Below the pieces are notes generated by a model that ran no database searches, was not told the DNA's origin, and saw only the letters and a program-made list of their open reading frames with translations. A stretch of 64,000 nt of DNA from Synaphobranchus kaupii (lineage: Eukaryota; Chordata; Actinopteri; Anguilliformes; Synaphobranchidae): assembly GCA_029718625.1 (NCBI GenBank), contig CM056395.1, positions 19,928,309 to 19,992,308 of the forward strand. The letters run 5' to 3'. Every line of letters begins with the position of its first letter. Within the stretch, counting starts at the first letter, position 1. Shown here piece after piece: positions 31,920 through 43,536 of the stretch. Made by a program: the position numbers and the translations under genes.

Positions 31920-33500
31920 CAGAACCGAGGGTGGATTCTAATCGCTTATTTTATCCGTCCTCTTCTTCTCGGTCCTCGTCTGACCCGGAAATCGATCAAG
32001 GTTCGCCATCTTTCCAAACCGCTAAATGCTACTTGGAGGAGCGAGGAGTGGGGAACGAGGAGGCTCCCAGACGGTGCTTCAGTGAGGAAACACAAGTGTA
32101 GGCTTTGCGGAAGCCTTTCCTCGGAATGCGTGACATGTATAAATTATCCACCACTCTTCACATCTACCATGTCGCAGGCACGCCCTACACAAATGCAATT
32201 GAAGACCCTGGTGCTAAAAGTACTGGTCACATTTTTAGACAATTCAAGTTGAGCATAGAAACATGTTGTATTTGTTTAGCTCAGGGGTTCTCAATCCTGG
32301 TCCTGGGGGACCCCTGTGTATGCTGGCTTTCGTTGCAACTGCAGTTGCAATCCCAGAATTTTAACAAGCTGTTAATTTTTCTTAATTAGGTGCTTGTCAT
32401 GTTTGGAGGAATTATTCACCCTCTTAAGCCACATTATATCAGAAATAGCTATGGATGCCATGTAGAATAAACACCCCATGTTCACATTGTGCTATATTAT
32501 TTAAAAAAGATAAGAAAATTATTTAACAGATCCATTTAAAGACTGATTTGAATCAATAGGCTCCTAATTGGTGAAAGTGTGGACACATGGCCACTAAAAC
32601 TAACCATTTTGTAGATAATGAAGAATTCAAACACAAAGCAAATGATAACGAGCCAAACCTGCATTGTCTTAAGCTTAAAGAAAAAATTGAGTTAAACACG
32701 TGTTCAACAACCTAATTAGGAGCCTATTGATTCACTTCACTCTTTCATTTGAGTGAAAATACATTATTTTGTAACCTTTTCTTATGTAATTGTTGCAATA
32801 TAGCACAATAAGCACAATGTGAACATGGGGAGTTTGTTCTACATGGCATGCATAGCTATTTCTGACATAATGTGTCTTAAGTGGGCGAATAATTCCTCCA
32901 AACATGAAAAGCACCTAATTAAGAAAAATTAACAGCTTGTTAAAATTCTGGGATTGCAACTGCGGTTGCAACGAAAACCAGCATACACAGGGGTCCCCCA
33001 GGACCAGGATTGAGAACCCCTGGTTTAGCTAAGTCCACCCAATAAATATTGTTAACAGAAAAGGTGCCTAAGCAATGCATAAAAACAGCAAAACTTTTAA
33101 TGGCTGATTTTATGGATCAATGATATTTTCGGATTTGATTTTCTCGAAATAGACATTTTGTGACTTCAGTTCTTTTAGCACCAGGGTCTTCAATTTTACT
33201 GTTCCTTTCCATTTATTATAAAGCACTAATCCATAATGACACTCATTCTTTATAACGAACAAAAGCACCGTTTATTCGTGAAAAAATAAGCTAAAAAGCA
33301 TTATAGTTAAGCACGTGGGAGCGTAATATGACGATGACGCTTGATTGAGCAAGGACGTTCCCTTTGCCTAATACACGTTGCCGCGTTTCCTCCATCCTCG
33401 TCTCTGATCCTTGCATCCTTTCCTCGCGTCCTCCGTTGGGCAGTGCTAAGGAGCGAGTAAAGGATTCAAGGAGTAAAAATAAGTGATTGGAATGAACCCT
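31920..33500. repeat. Palindromic element split by a hAT MITE
   Basis: Outer arms at about 31920-32225 and 33165-33500 are inverted copies; GAAGACCCTGGTGCTAAAAG at the left is matched by CTTTTAGCACCAGGGTCTTC at the right, and GATTCTAATCGCTTATTTT by AAAATAAGTGATTGGAAT. The hAT MITE at 32282-33022 sits in its middle. No ORF. Confidence 0.7.
32282..33022. mobile_element. hAT MITE with perfect 8-bp duplication
   Basis: Begins CAGGGGTTCTCAATCCTGG and ends in its inverse. GTTTAGCT is duplicated at 32274-32281 and 33023-33030. 741 bp; same family as 20497-21235. Confidence 0.92.
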
Positions 33501-33504
33501 GAGT

Positions 33505-33714
33505 ATGACCGGTGTCTGGAGGGAGCGGCAATTGGCGGCCGCTCCTGCGGTGGGGGGAGGACTTGGTGGGGGAGAATCGTCGCATACAAAATGGCCTCCG
33601 GCGAGCTGGAATCACGGTCAGGAGCTTGAGGAGTCATGTCCTGAATGCATCCAGGAGTTGGCCAGTGACAGCTTCCTAAGCACAGATAAGCTGCATTCAC
33701 TCAGTTCTGCCTGA
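33505..33714 (+). other. GC-rich open frame of unknown status
   Basis: A 69-codon frame starting MTGVWRERQ and ending CPECIQELASD, then SFLSTDKLHSLSSA, in a local GC-rich island that contrasts with its AT-rich surroundings. No family was recognised, and no splice pattern is evident. It may be an exon, a retrocopy fragment or chance. Confidence 0.2.
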
Positions 33715-33719
33715 ATTTA

Positions 33720-35076
33720 CATTTTTTTTGTAATTATTTTTTTTTGCCCACTCGAATAGAATAAGCATGCAAACGCTCCACGTCAGAATGGTCTATGTGA
33801 TGAGAATTTCGCTACAGTGGTTGAGGTCAGGAGGTCAAAACTGTAAATGGGAGAGAACGAGACCCTTGGAGAACTCTACACACACACATTCACTTTACCA
33901 GTCCACATAAAAGCATTATATGTAAATACCAAACCTCATACAAATTCCATCTGACTGATTTTCAATATAAATAGTTGTGGGAAAATTTCAAGTTGGCAGA
34001 GTTCTTTCTTTCAAAGCCATCTTCATGAGGTTCTGACAGGAATTGTAGGTTACAGTGTGAAATGTCCCCTGGGAAAGCTATATTTAAACTTTTATTATTT
34101 TTTTGACCAGTTGAATACTGACAATTCCAGCCCACAGGAGTATCTTGACCAAGCTTGAAATATGCATGTTGGCAATAATAAGCCTCCTGTGGCAAAACAG
34201 GTTAACATTGTAGTTTGGCTTGTAAACCTCAACATCAGAAGAGCCTAAACTTTCAAACCTGTGGTGTGAGCTGGCAACATAGCGGTAATGGCCAACCGCA
34301 ACCCCCTTACACACACATATGTGACTGGACCATGATTCCATTTTAGCCATTTAGCAGAGTGACTGACAGTTTACCACTTGTTTGATTATTTTATCGTTTT
34401 ACAGTGAGAAATTCCCAGAAGCTGTTCTGGTAACTTTCTCAAGGGTACAACGGCCTGGAGTCTAACCCATAACCTTGCAAATGCAAGACCATCAAATGCT
34501 AAAACATTTATTTTCCTTTGAATAACTTGGAACACTTGAAATTTGACCCTTTCCCCATTTTTTTAAAATATGAATGTAAAAACCAATGCTGTGTTGCAGG
34601 ATAATAGATAAATCAGCCTTACATGCTGAGTTGAATTCTGTTAATTAAAATGAGTTAACTAAACTGCCTTTCCAAAAAACCAAAAAAGCATACTCTACAA
34701 CACAGCAGATACCTTCCACAATGACCACTGCATTTTCAGCTGCACTGCACTCCAACTGCTGTAAAGTGTTAAAGGAGTAATAGCCAAGAAGTGACTACAA
34801 AATACAAAAAAAATTAAATACTGAAGAAAATCCAGTGTAGACTACTTACCATGAAGTTGAGTTGAATGTCAAAGTGCTATCTCTTTCTCTCTCTCTCCCT
34901 CGTACTTTTGTACTTTCTTCCTGTATACTTATGACCTTTGAACTGAAACTCTGATGGAAATAAACTGTGCATGGAGGCGTGTTCTTTAACCATGTGGTTT
35001 TGTTAGTCATGCACTTTGGCACAGTGAGAGGAAACTGGAAAAAACAAGGAAGTCCATGTGTCCTCCCTTTCTCTCT

Positions 35077-35107
<31 letters not shown>

Positions 35108-35579
35108 GCGCACACACGTGTCCTAACAATGAGTACCTGTGACATACCCATATGTCACCCTGAGGTGTGATGGAATGTGCCACAAGACAAAAAAGGGGCT
35201 TTCACGCTCTAGTAAAAAAAGTATCTAGATTAGGCAATAGTAAATGGTTTTGAGGATGAGCGGGTAACAGACCTTTGGATCCTCATATTGGTTGTCATGG
35301 GCAGAACATTTCACAACACCATTTAAAGACGGAAGGGATGAAAAACCTGATTTGTTCCTATATACAGAACATTGTGTGTGTTTTGATTTTATAAACATGT
35401 ACTTCCACATTGATACCGATACACTTTATTGACTGATGGACAAATAGCCCAGCTCCATAAAGAAAGCAAAGGAGGAAAATAGCAACCAAATCATCATTTT
35501 ACATTATCTGTCAACCACAGCAAACTGGTGTGTGCATTTGTGTGGGTGGCCTTCATTGTAAAGTGTGTTACAGTGGCGT
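33720..35579. other. 3' flank of ADP-ribosyltransferase gene
   Basis: AT-rich DNA with a CA repeat at about 35080-35107. A degenerate SINE-like stretch (AGCAGAGTGACTGACAG, then CAAGGGTACAACGGC) lies at about 34353-34480. No gene seen. Confidence 0.45.
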
Positions 35580-35666
35580 TTACACATAAGAGCAACACAG
35601 GCACAGAGAGGCGGCCAGCAACAGCAACAAGTTGGATTTCACTGGATCACGGGAGGACCCTGAACT

Positions 35667-35699
<33 letters not shown>

Positions 35700-37213
35700 A
35701 GTTAGTTGACTAGTTAAATGTTCTGGAATGTGAATATAGTGCATTTAATCTTCATCGCATGCATAGCCATTTGTCACGTATTTTGCTCTAATGGAGTAAA
35801 TCTTTAATCCTTCATGAAAAAGGTCTCATTAACAATCAACAGTTTGTTAGGATTCAGTTAGGACCCCTCCCCGACATCACTTCCTCTCTCTTTCAAGTAT
35901 TAACAGGGGCAAATGGCACAGTCATGTAGGCTTACTTGAGGAACAGGAAACAGTCGTGGTTGCTGTAAAGCCTTGTGTGATTCAGCAAGATTACTCTGTA
36001 GTCTTCAGTATCCTTCACATCTGCCACTCTGAACTCCTCATAGGGCGGGATGAGCAGCTCAAATTCTTCAGGGTTGCAGGCGTGATCCTCCACCTTGACC
36101 GCAGCACAGCTGGTGATGGTGAACAGGGTCCCGCCATCTTCAACTGACGATTCGTCTAGCATGTTTTTTGATATGGCAGAAGTAAACATTCCAAACCTCA
36201 CTTTGTCCCCCACCCTCGCTTGGTAGCTATAGTCAGACTGATGGTAAACAGTGACACAGCTTGTGGGTCTCAGGATCCACAACGCGTCAGTCAGCAGGAA
36301 GTGGAGGGCCTTGAATGGGAAACCTCGGTAGGCAGTGAGATTCCCACCTTGGGACTGCATGGCGTTGTTGAAGGTGGAGTGGAACTCTTGTCTATACGAG
36401 TGGGTATACAATACTAGGGCCCGAGTATGCTCCGGTTGACCATTCTGGATACGGTTGTGGCACTCCGTGGCACCATCCCAGGCTTTCGAAAACATCTGGT
36501 TGGCTGCCCGCTCCTCCTCAATAAGGCCCCCCTTGCCTAAGACTTTCTCCAGCATCTTCTCTCGACACCCTAAGAACTGGTCATCCACCACATTGGGAGA
36601 CATGTCCATCTGCCTTTCCTCTGAGTCCACCTGCAATAGTTAGGTGGGGGTAGGTTACATCACATGACAGGCATTTAGCAGACGCTCTTATCCAGGGTCA
36701 CATATACAGATTTTTGCATTTTTTAGTATTATTATTATTTAACTATTATTTTTTTTTTTTTTTTACATAGTCACATTTATACAGCTGGATATATACTGAG
36801 TGAGGTACCTTGCTCAGGGGTACAACAGCAGTGTCCTACCTTGGAATCGAACCTGTGACCTTTTGGTTACAAGCTCAGTTCCTTAACCATTACACCACAC
36901 TGCCGCCCCACAAGTTGTGCTTTATGTGTGCAGAAACACTAAAAGACATACATGGCCCAGCTAAAAAACCAACAGACAGATATATAATCAAAAAGTTTAA
37001 CTAATATTTTACATTAAAAAGTTCACAATAAACAAGCATGCCTAAACAGCTGCCTAAACACATAGGCACTGATAGACAAACAAACAGACAAAGACAGAAA
37101 GAGATGAAAATAGATAGATAGGCAAGTAGACTCAAGTGACAGCATGAACTTACAGTGTGCATAATGGTTGCTATGATCAACAGTGTGATGACTTTCTCTC
37201 TCTGAACTTCCAT
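35580..37213 (-). CDS. GPI-anchored ecto-ADP-ribosyltransferase (ARTC-like)
   Basis: Three exons on the minus strand: 37213-37154, 36630-35936 and 35664-35580, giving 279 residues. Exon 1 encodes MEVQREKV and a hydrophobic signal peptide. Exon 2 holds the catalytic domain: FTS (Ser171) in RFGMFTSAIS and the ExE motif (Glu209, Glu211) in NPEEFELLIPP, matching arginine-specific ecto-ARTs (R-S-ExE). Exon 2 has an in-frame TAA just past a CTCAA|GTAAGC donor; splicing to exon 3 instead adds a small-residue site (NSGSSRD) and a hydrophobic tail rich in Leu, a typical GPI-attachment signal. The usual catalytic Arg before the loop (V-x-x-RG) reads TVYHQ here, so His150 replaces it. Such enzymes transfer ADP-ribose from NAD to Arg on surface proteins; activity of this one is uncertain. 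Confidence 0.85.
35667..35698. repeat. (AG)n forming the ART exon 3 pyrimidine tract
   Basis: About 14 AG units; on the minus strand it reads (CT)n ending in CTACAG, the exon 3 acceptor at 35665. Confidence 0.95.
36660..36908 (-). repeat. tRNA-derived SINE
   Basis: Second copy of the SINE at 8990-9225, with GCATTTAGCAGACGCTCTTA on the plus strand and B-box GGTTCGATTCC on the minus strand. It lies in intron 1 of the ART gene. Confidence 0.7.
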
Positions 37214-37290
37214 TGCTTCAGCAGGTTCACGCTCTCCTGTACTGGAGGCCACAGGACAATACGAAGAGAAACTGTCAAAATGAAAGACTG

Positions 37291-37373
37291 ATTTAAAAAG
37301 AGAAAAGTAAAAATATGTAGCAAAGATGAAAAAGCTGGGAGCCGTGCATGTTACAGAGTTGTTTCAAGTCCCA
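37291..37373. repeat. 83-bp direct repeat, unit 1
   Basis: Identical to 37601-37683, 310 bp apart, in the region upstream of ART exon 1. Contains AAAAGAGAAAAGTAAAAATA and GGGAGCCGTGCATGTTACAG. Confidence 0.95.
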
Positions 37374-37600
37374 CCAGTTCTGCATTCCGCCCACACTCCT
37401 CTTTCCGTATCATTTTGTTTCACACAGTTCGCATAAGAAACGTTTATCAAATGCACAACAGTATTAGCTCATAGCACATTCTGTAGTTAGGGCGGTTCCG
37501 CTTATTTTCTAAGCAAAGCACATTAGTATTCATCATAACATTTTGCAATACAATGGGAACACAATGTTCTAAAAACTAATTTAAACAAATTTCTCTATCA

Positions 37601-37683
37601 ATTTAAAAAGAGAAAAGTAAAAATATGTAGCAAAGATGAAAAAGCTGGGAGCCGTGCATGTTACAGAGTTGTTTCAAGTCCCA
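37601..37683. repeat. 83-bp direct repeat, unit 2
   Basis: Perfect copy of 37291-37373; it lies 88 bp before the hAT element at 37771. Confidence 0.95.
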
Positions 37684-37770
37684 TAACTCCACCTTTTGAA
37701 CACTAGAGATTAATTTCAGAAATAAGACCATAGAACAAGCGTTGATAGGGAACAGGAGTAAAGTTTCTAC

Positions 37771-39373
37771 CAGTGGCGTAGCCAGAAATATTTTTTGGGG
37801 GTAGGCCGGTGAAAAAGTGGGTAGGCCGCCTAGGAAATAATGTTGCATTTTCCCACACGCTCTATGCCCCGCTCCAGCGCTCCTTGGAGCTATCCTATGA
37901 TATTACTGTATTTATAACGACAAATTACGTCAATACATTTTTCTCCATTTTTAAAATCAATATTAGCTACAGCAAGACTAAGTACACAACAAGGAGAACA
38001 CATGCTTAACATAAACCCAAAACAACAATGCAACACCCCTTTCTATAGCGAATAGCGTGCGTCCGCTGGTGACAGGCACACCTTATTATCCCGAATTAAG
38101 AGAAAATAACCGAATTAAAATCGGACGGCTGATATGTAGGCCTACACGACAAAGTCGAGGGAAAAACAACACCATCATACTTAAAACCCCATAGGCCTAC
38201 CATCAAGCATCAACATAGCAAGCCCTGGCACAGGCAGAAACACATCGGCTATACAATTTTAAGGCCAACCATTTTTGTAAAACTTTATTTATTTCTTTAC
38301 TTACGACACCTTTGATAAGTGATATTAACAACTTACAAGACAGCACCTTTAGTGACCACATTATAGTAACATTGCCACGGCGGGCATGAAAAATGTAACT
38401 TAGCTATAATTCTACCTCTGCTGGCTTGTTGCGGAAGAGGTGGCAAGTCAAGATGTTTAGCCGAGCTCTATTAACCGGAGACGAGTTTTAATTGTTTGTG
38501 TTAGAAAACGGTCTCTCCACACTGCGTGATATCATTGGGAGTAAGGCAATGACTCTTAATAGTGAATTTAAACTCGGGAAAACGTCTTGAGCTACATCCA
38601 TTATGGAAGAACAGAACAGGTTCCCGATTCAATTTTGCGGTTCAACTGCTCAATGAAAACGGTGAATTCAGCATCAGGTATTGATATACCATACGGGTCG
38701 CATGGGGCCGTCAGCTGTTCTTTTCGGTCTAAAGTTTGCGAATCTTTGCGAAAGGAGACCGCCGCTGGTAAAATGCCACATGTCTTCTTGAAATCTTGTA
38801 GCCTATTCTGTTCTGCGATCTGCGTGTCCAGAATGATATTCCACATTTGCTTTAAATCGCTGTTGTTCTTGATGCTTGATGTTTTCCCTAAAGTAGGCCG
38901 TGTTGCAATCGGTTGCAATTACAGAATCGGTCAATTTTGCCTGTAGTTTTCGCTGCCGTGACGCAGTGACATAGTTAGTGATGTCGTGTTTGTTCATCAG
39001 CTCCTCGGTTAACTTGAGCACCTTGTCGTAATCAAAATCCGAGTTATCTGTGAATTTATTAAATGATAACTCACAAACTAATTTTGGAATCAATTTTCCA
39101 TCAATCCACAGACGACAGTCTTGCCGCATACAGGCTAGCCTTTTCTTTCTTTTTTTACCGCGTGCAGTAACTTTTTTATGTTCCAGAGTTTTAATTGGCC
39201 ACAATACAATGATGACACGTACGGAAAACAAATCAAATTCATTATCTTAAATAATTAAAATGTAAAAAAAAAAAAAAATGTTTTCTGTCATTTGATTGGG
39301 TAGGCCTATGATCAATATGGATAGGCCTAGGCATACCCAGGCATACCCAGGCCTACCCGTGGCTACACCACTG
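37771..39373. mobile_element. hAT transposon with decayed ZMYM1-like transposase
   Basis: Termini CAGTGGCGTAGCCA and the inverted CAGTGGTGTAGCCA; flanking GTTTCTAC (37763-37770) and GTTTCTAT (39374-39381) differ at one base, a slightly aged 8-bp duplication. Interior subterminal GTAGGCC motifs occur at both ends. It contains a broken transposase on the minus strand. Confidence 0.88.
38400..39231 (-). pseudogene. hAT transposase remnant (ZMYM1-like)
   Basis: Minus-strand frames 39231-38803 and 38918-38601 overlap out of phase and show KHDITNYVTASRQRKLQAKL, DSVIATDCN and a Cys-containing middle part. After a further break, SLNSLLRVIALLPMISRSVE with RPFSN follows, corresponding to the C-terminal hAT dimerisation region (LLR.L..LP...A..ERSFS). 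Several frameshifts and stops make it inactive. Confidence 0.7.
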
Positions 39374-40510
39374 GTTTCTATTCATTTTAGTTTTCACATT
39401 CACTTCTTATAGCCCAAAATAGATACAAGTTCCAATCACGTCAACCATTAAACTTCAGACAGTGCAGATGAGGCTTAGGAAACATTTAGTAATTTTATTT
39501 TAAGATTTTGACCAAACAGAATATATATTATCACAATCTAAAATCTCTGGTTTTTACAGTGACAACAGGAACAAGTCGCATGCAGACTGAAATAACTGTG
39601 GCCTCAAATATGGAAAGGAGCACCAGATTTCAAGGTTCCAAGTTGAAATGTATCTGCTTAAGTCACTTATATTGAAGACCTATAAATGTCACAAGTTGCC
39701 CCAGAGCATGTATCAGAAAGTGAATGTTGGAACATAAAAAAAGAGAGCTTGTCTTACCTTCAGTTCTGCATGCATGGGTCCTGTAGCAACAAAGGAGAAA
39801 CTCCGTTTTCTGAACATTCCGCAGGGCGTCTCCTCTCTTTATCAAAAACATTTCCAGTCATCTCCCCTGAGGCTGCCGTGGGAAATCTAGCCCCTTATCT
39901 CAGCCCCCATATTTCCCTTCCTATCCTTGGAGGAAGTGGTAAAATCACAGAGACGTGGGGGAGCTAAAATCACAGTGCCGGCACAAACTGACTCTCCAAT
40001 ACAGTGTAACATCTTAAATTTACTACAGGACAATAATATCACTGTCCAGCAACATGGGGCACTAAGCATTTACTATAGTAGGATTATATCCTAGATCAGT
40101 ACAGTGGTGACATAATCATGTAGCCTTTTACTTTTTGGTGTATTCAAGGATTCTACATTTTATAAGAGAGAGAGCACTCCGGTTATATGTTCTCATAGCA
40201 ACCTAATCTGTTGAATGATGGAACAAGTAGCCTAGTGTTGTTTTTAGTAGAAGCAGTAGAAATAGCAGCAAATAGGCGACGCGCACACACACGCGCACGC
40301 ACGCACGCACGCAGACACACACCAATGTACCTGAATCTGCTTTGTTGTCCACAGAGCTAAAGGTGTGGGAATTTTTAATCCCATGTTTTAAGTGAGGACA
40401 GTGAACAAACTGAATTTTCTCAAAGAGGAAGTGAGCGGAAATGAAGGCGGTAGAACCATTTTCGTTGTTGTTGTTAAAGATTATGCTTTTCTTCCTTAAA
40501 GGGATAGTTT
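39374..40510. other. Intergenic, nothing recognised
   Basis: AT-rich DNA with a short GCAC repeat at about 40282-40315. No gene seen. Confidence 0.45.
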
Positions 40511-41400
40511 GGAATTTTGGACATAATGTCTCAATTACTTTTATTTTTTATTTTATTTAACCTTTATTTAACCAGGTAAGACATTAAGAAAAATGTCTTA
40601 TTTGCAATGGCGCCCTGGCGAAAGGCACAGCCTTTTGAGGGATAGGGGGTAGGGGATAAAAGAAATACAAAGTTAAAACAAAGTTTAAAACAAGTTAAAC
40701 ATGACAAGACAAAACAGAGCAAAAAACAAAACGGTCACAGCAGGCAAGCTGGAGACAAGTCCTAGTTTAAGAAGCAGTTGCAAGTGTCACTTAAGAATGT
40801 CCATGAGAGATTCCTTGAAGGCTGATTTGGAGATGAAATTGTCCAGTTTTAAACTTTTTTGTAAATTGTTCCAGTCTGTGGGCACAGCAGACTGAAATGA
40901 CGATTGACCAATTACCGAATGTGATTTGGGGATTTTCAGCAGGATAAGATTTGCGGAACGGGTGTTGTAAGCAGCAGGTGCAAATTGCAGCAGACTACAC
41001 AGATAGGGGGGTGACAGACCAAGGAGAGTTTTGTAGATCAACATGTACCAGTGTATTTCACGACGAGTGTGTAAGGATGGCCAGTTTACAGAGGAGTATA
41101 AAGTGCAGTGGTGAGTTCTGAATGGGGCATTTGTAGCGAAACGTATGGCGGAATGATAGAGCACGTCAAGCTTCTGCAGAGTAGTTTTGCAGGCAGATCG
41201 GAAGATGGTGTCACCGTAGTCTAACATGGGAAGAATTGTCATTTTAACCAGGGTGAGTCTAGAAGAAAGAGTGAAAGAAGAGCGCATTCTGTACAGAAAC
41301 CCAATTTTTGATTTGACCTTGGCTTGCACCTTATTGATATGATGGAAAAAGGACAAAGTGTTGTCCAGCCAAATACCCAGGTATTTATATTAGGAAACCT
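40510..41400 (-). pseudogene. LINE fragment, RT C-terminus and 3' tail
   Basis: The minus-strand frame 41356-40787 reads KSKIGFLYRMRSSFT, MTILPMLDYGDTIF, LDVLYHSAIRF and LYSSVNWPSLHTRREIHW, the post-RT region of vertebrate non-LTR retrotransposons (Rex1/L2/RTE-like, FLYR...R..L...ILP.LDY.D..). Downstream is the tail CTTTATTTAACCAGG on the plus strand. The 5' part including the RT core is missing, as in typical 5' truncation; the frame is open for about 190 codons, suggesting a fairly young insertion. Confidence 0.8.
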
Positions 41401-41737
41401 GCTCTAGAGTCATTCCACTTACAACTTACCCATGATGTAGTTGATTGATGGAAACCATTTTCAGCTAATTCCATGCTGTCCCTTCTTTTGGACATACACA
41501 CGTTGCTAATGCTAGCGCAACTCTAAGGTAACCGGTAGCATCCACTACCAAACGCACATAAACACTCCACAGTGCACCAAATGCAAATAAAATACGACAA
41601 CAGTCTATCTGGGGAGCGATACTTTACATTACATATGATAATTACTACTTCAATTTACCATCAAAGCACTAATAATTCACAAGGGTTGAAGGTATTACGT
41701 TCTAATGATTAGGTTGACTCAGCCCTCGTGCTCATAT
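41401..41737. other. Intergenic, nothing recognised
   Basis: No ORF or repeat recognised apart from the 5-bp LTR target copy CATAT at 41733-41737. Confidence 0.5.
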
Positions 41738-43347
41738 TGTCATGGTTTTGAACCCTGTTTCACTATGCGGTCGTTTTCCTCAGTGGCCACGCGAGGGCGC
41801 TGCCCTTTTGGTAGATGCTTGCTCCGCCCTGCTGAGTGGGCGGAGCTTCTGTTAGCGTTTACACCTGTTCGTGGTCACTGAGAGCTATATAAGCCTACCG
41901 TTTCCTTCATTCGGGGCTTCGACATTAATTGTTCCTTGTTTGTTTATTGTTTTGTACTGTGGTGTATTGTTGGCTGTGAGTTCTCGTACCATTTTGGCTA
42001 CTCGCCTATTTTTAACGTCTCTTTGTTGAGGCAGGGCTTATTTCTTGCTGGCTTGGTAGTTAATGATCTCGTAGAAGTTTGGGACCGTAAATCTCTGCTC
42101 TATTTCGCCTTTTGGTGCTTTTTCTCCGTATATGGAGTTTTGGGCGATTCTGTTCGGAACAGTAGTTCTGTTCGCCCTTCGGCACATGTCTTCCCATAGG
42201 GAGATCAGGCGTTTCGCTCCTACTTAGTTTCTTAGCTCGTAGAGGTATAGAGTAGTAGTTTCTCTGGTCCATTTTCGCCTTTTGATTGGTTTTCTTACTG
42301 AGAGACCTGGCGTTTTAGCTTCTACTCATTTCCGGGTTACGGTGAGCCAGTTGGTAGCTTCGGTACATTTGTTCCCTGTTTTGTCCCCTTCTCGTGGACT
42401 ACGTTCCTCCTTGTTGTGACTCAGGGTTTTTGTTTATATTTAGAGGCTGTCGTGCTATTTTTGCGTTAGCCTTTTTTGGATAGTAAAGTTATGGGACGAC
42501 GGTGCTCCGTCGGCTCACCTGTAAAATGTTTCTCTCTCCTGGGAGATCGGGTGTTTACCTGTGTTTACTTGTTTTCTGCATTAGACTGCGAACTAATTAA
42601 ATAGCCATGGAACGTTAAATCTCTGTTCCTGTTCGCCTCGTTACATTTCCCCTTACTGAGAGGCAGGGCTTGTATTTGTGTTAGTGCTTGTGTTAGTCAG
42701 ATAGCCGACAGTTTCGGTGCAGCTGTCCTTTCGTCTTTTGTGCTATTTCTCTTATATGGAGATTTGGGCGATTCTGTTCGGAACTGTAGTTCTGTTCGCC
42801 CTTCGGTGCAATTCGTCTCTTAGGGAGACCGGGCGATGTTTTGGACATGTTTGCATTTGACTGCGAGCCTCTATCTTAGCCATGGAACGTTAATTATCTG
42901 TTCCTGTTCGCCTCGTTGCATTTCTCCTTTCTAAGAGGTTTGGGCGTGGCTTTCTATTTTTAGCTTGGTCATTTTGCTGGTGACTGTTGGCTTATGGAAG
43001 TAGCTACGGAACGTTATCTCTGTTCTTTCGCCCCCTCTGAAACTATTTTATCATTTTTTGCAATATTTGTTGACTGTATTTATTTGTGTCTTTACGCTAC
43101 TCGCCCGTTATTATGTGTCGTTACCGAGACAGGGCGCGTATTATTTCTGGCTGTTCAGATCCCTGTCCTTGCGCTCTACTTGGCGTTTGACAGTGAGCCG
43201 GTTAGTAGCGTCTGTAGTGGTGTTTGTTGTTCCTTGTCTTGTCTCCTTCCCTTATCTGCGGGGTTTCCCGCCTTAGTGGCCTAAGGGCTTAATGAATCCC
43301 CTTGCTGCGTTTGGCTCCTCCCACGTCACACGTCACGCCCCATTACA
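41738..43347 (+). mobile_element. Solo LTR of a retrotransposon, 5-bp duplication
   Basis: Begins TGTCATGG and ends CATTACA, with CATAT duplicated at 41733-41737 and 43348-43352. A TATA box (CTATATAAG) lies about 150 bp in, consistent with an LTR promoter on the plus strand. At 1610 bp it is long. Inside, degenerate repeats occur: a GGGCGATTCTGTTCGGAAC block near 42143 and 42767, and GGAACGTTA blocks near 42609, 42887 and 43009. No retroviral coding region is adjacent, so it is a solo LTR left by recombination. Superfamily unknown; Gypsy/ERV-like by its 5-bp duplication. Confidence 0.8.
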
Positions 43348-43352
43348 CATAT

Positions 43353-43490
43353 GATATCAGAACAGACACCAGGTTTAACAAAAATAGATTTATTAAACAA
43401 GGAAAAACATGAATATTAGCTTCTAGCTACTAAACATATCGTGTTGTGTGCATATTGTAGCATTTGTGTGTGTGCATATGTGTGCATTGC

Positions 43491-43536
<46 letters not shown>

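Noticed and set aside
36220..36643. Plus-strand ORFs opposite the ART exon
   Set aside because: Antisense shadows of the ADP-ribosyltransferase exon 2.
42120..43020. Repeated blocks considered as a CRISPR-like array
   Set aside because: Irregular spacing, diverged repeats and a eukaryotic setting; they are internal LTR repeats.
41936..43284. ORFs of 70-96 codons
   Set aside because: They lie inside the solo LTR, whose boundaries and target duplication explain the region; no protein domain.
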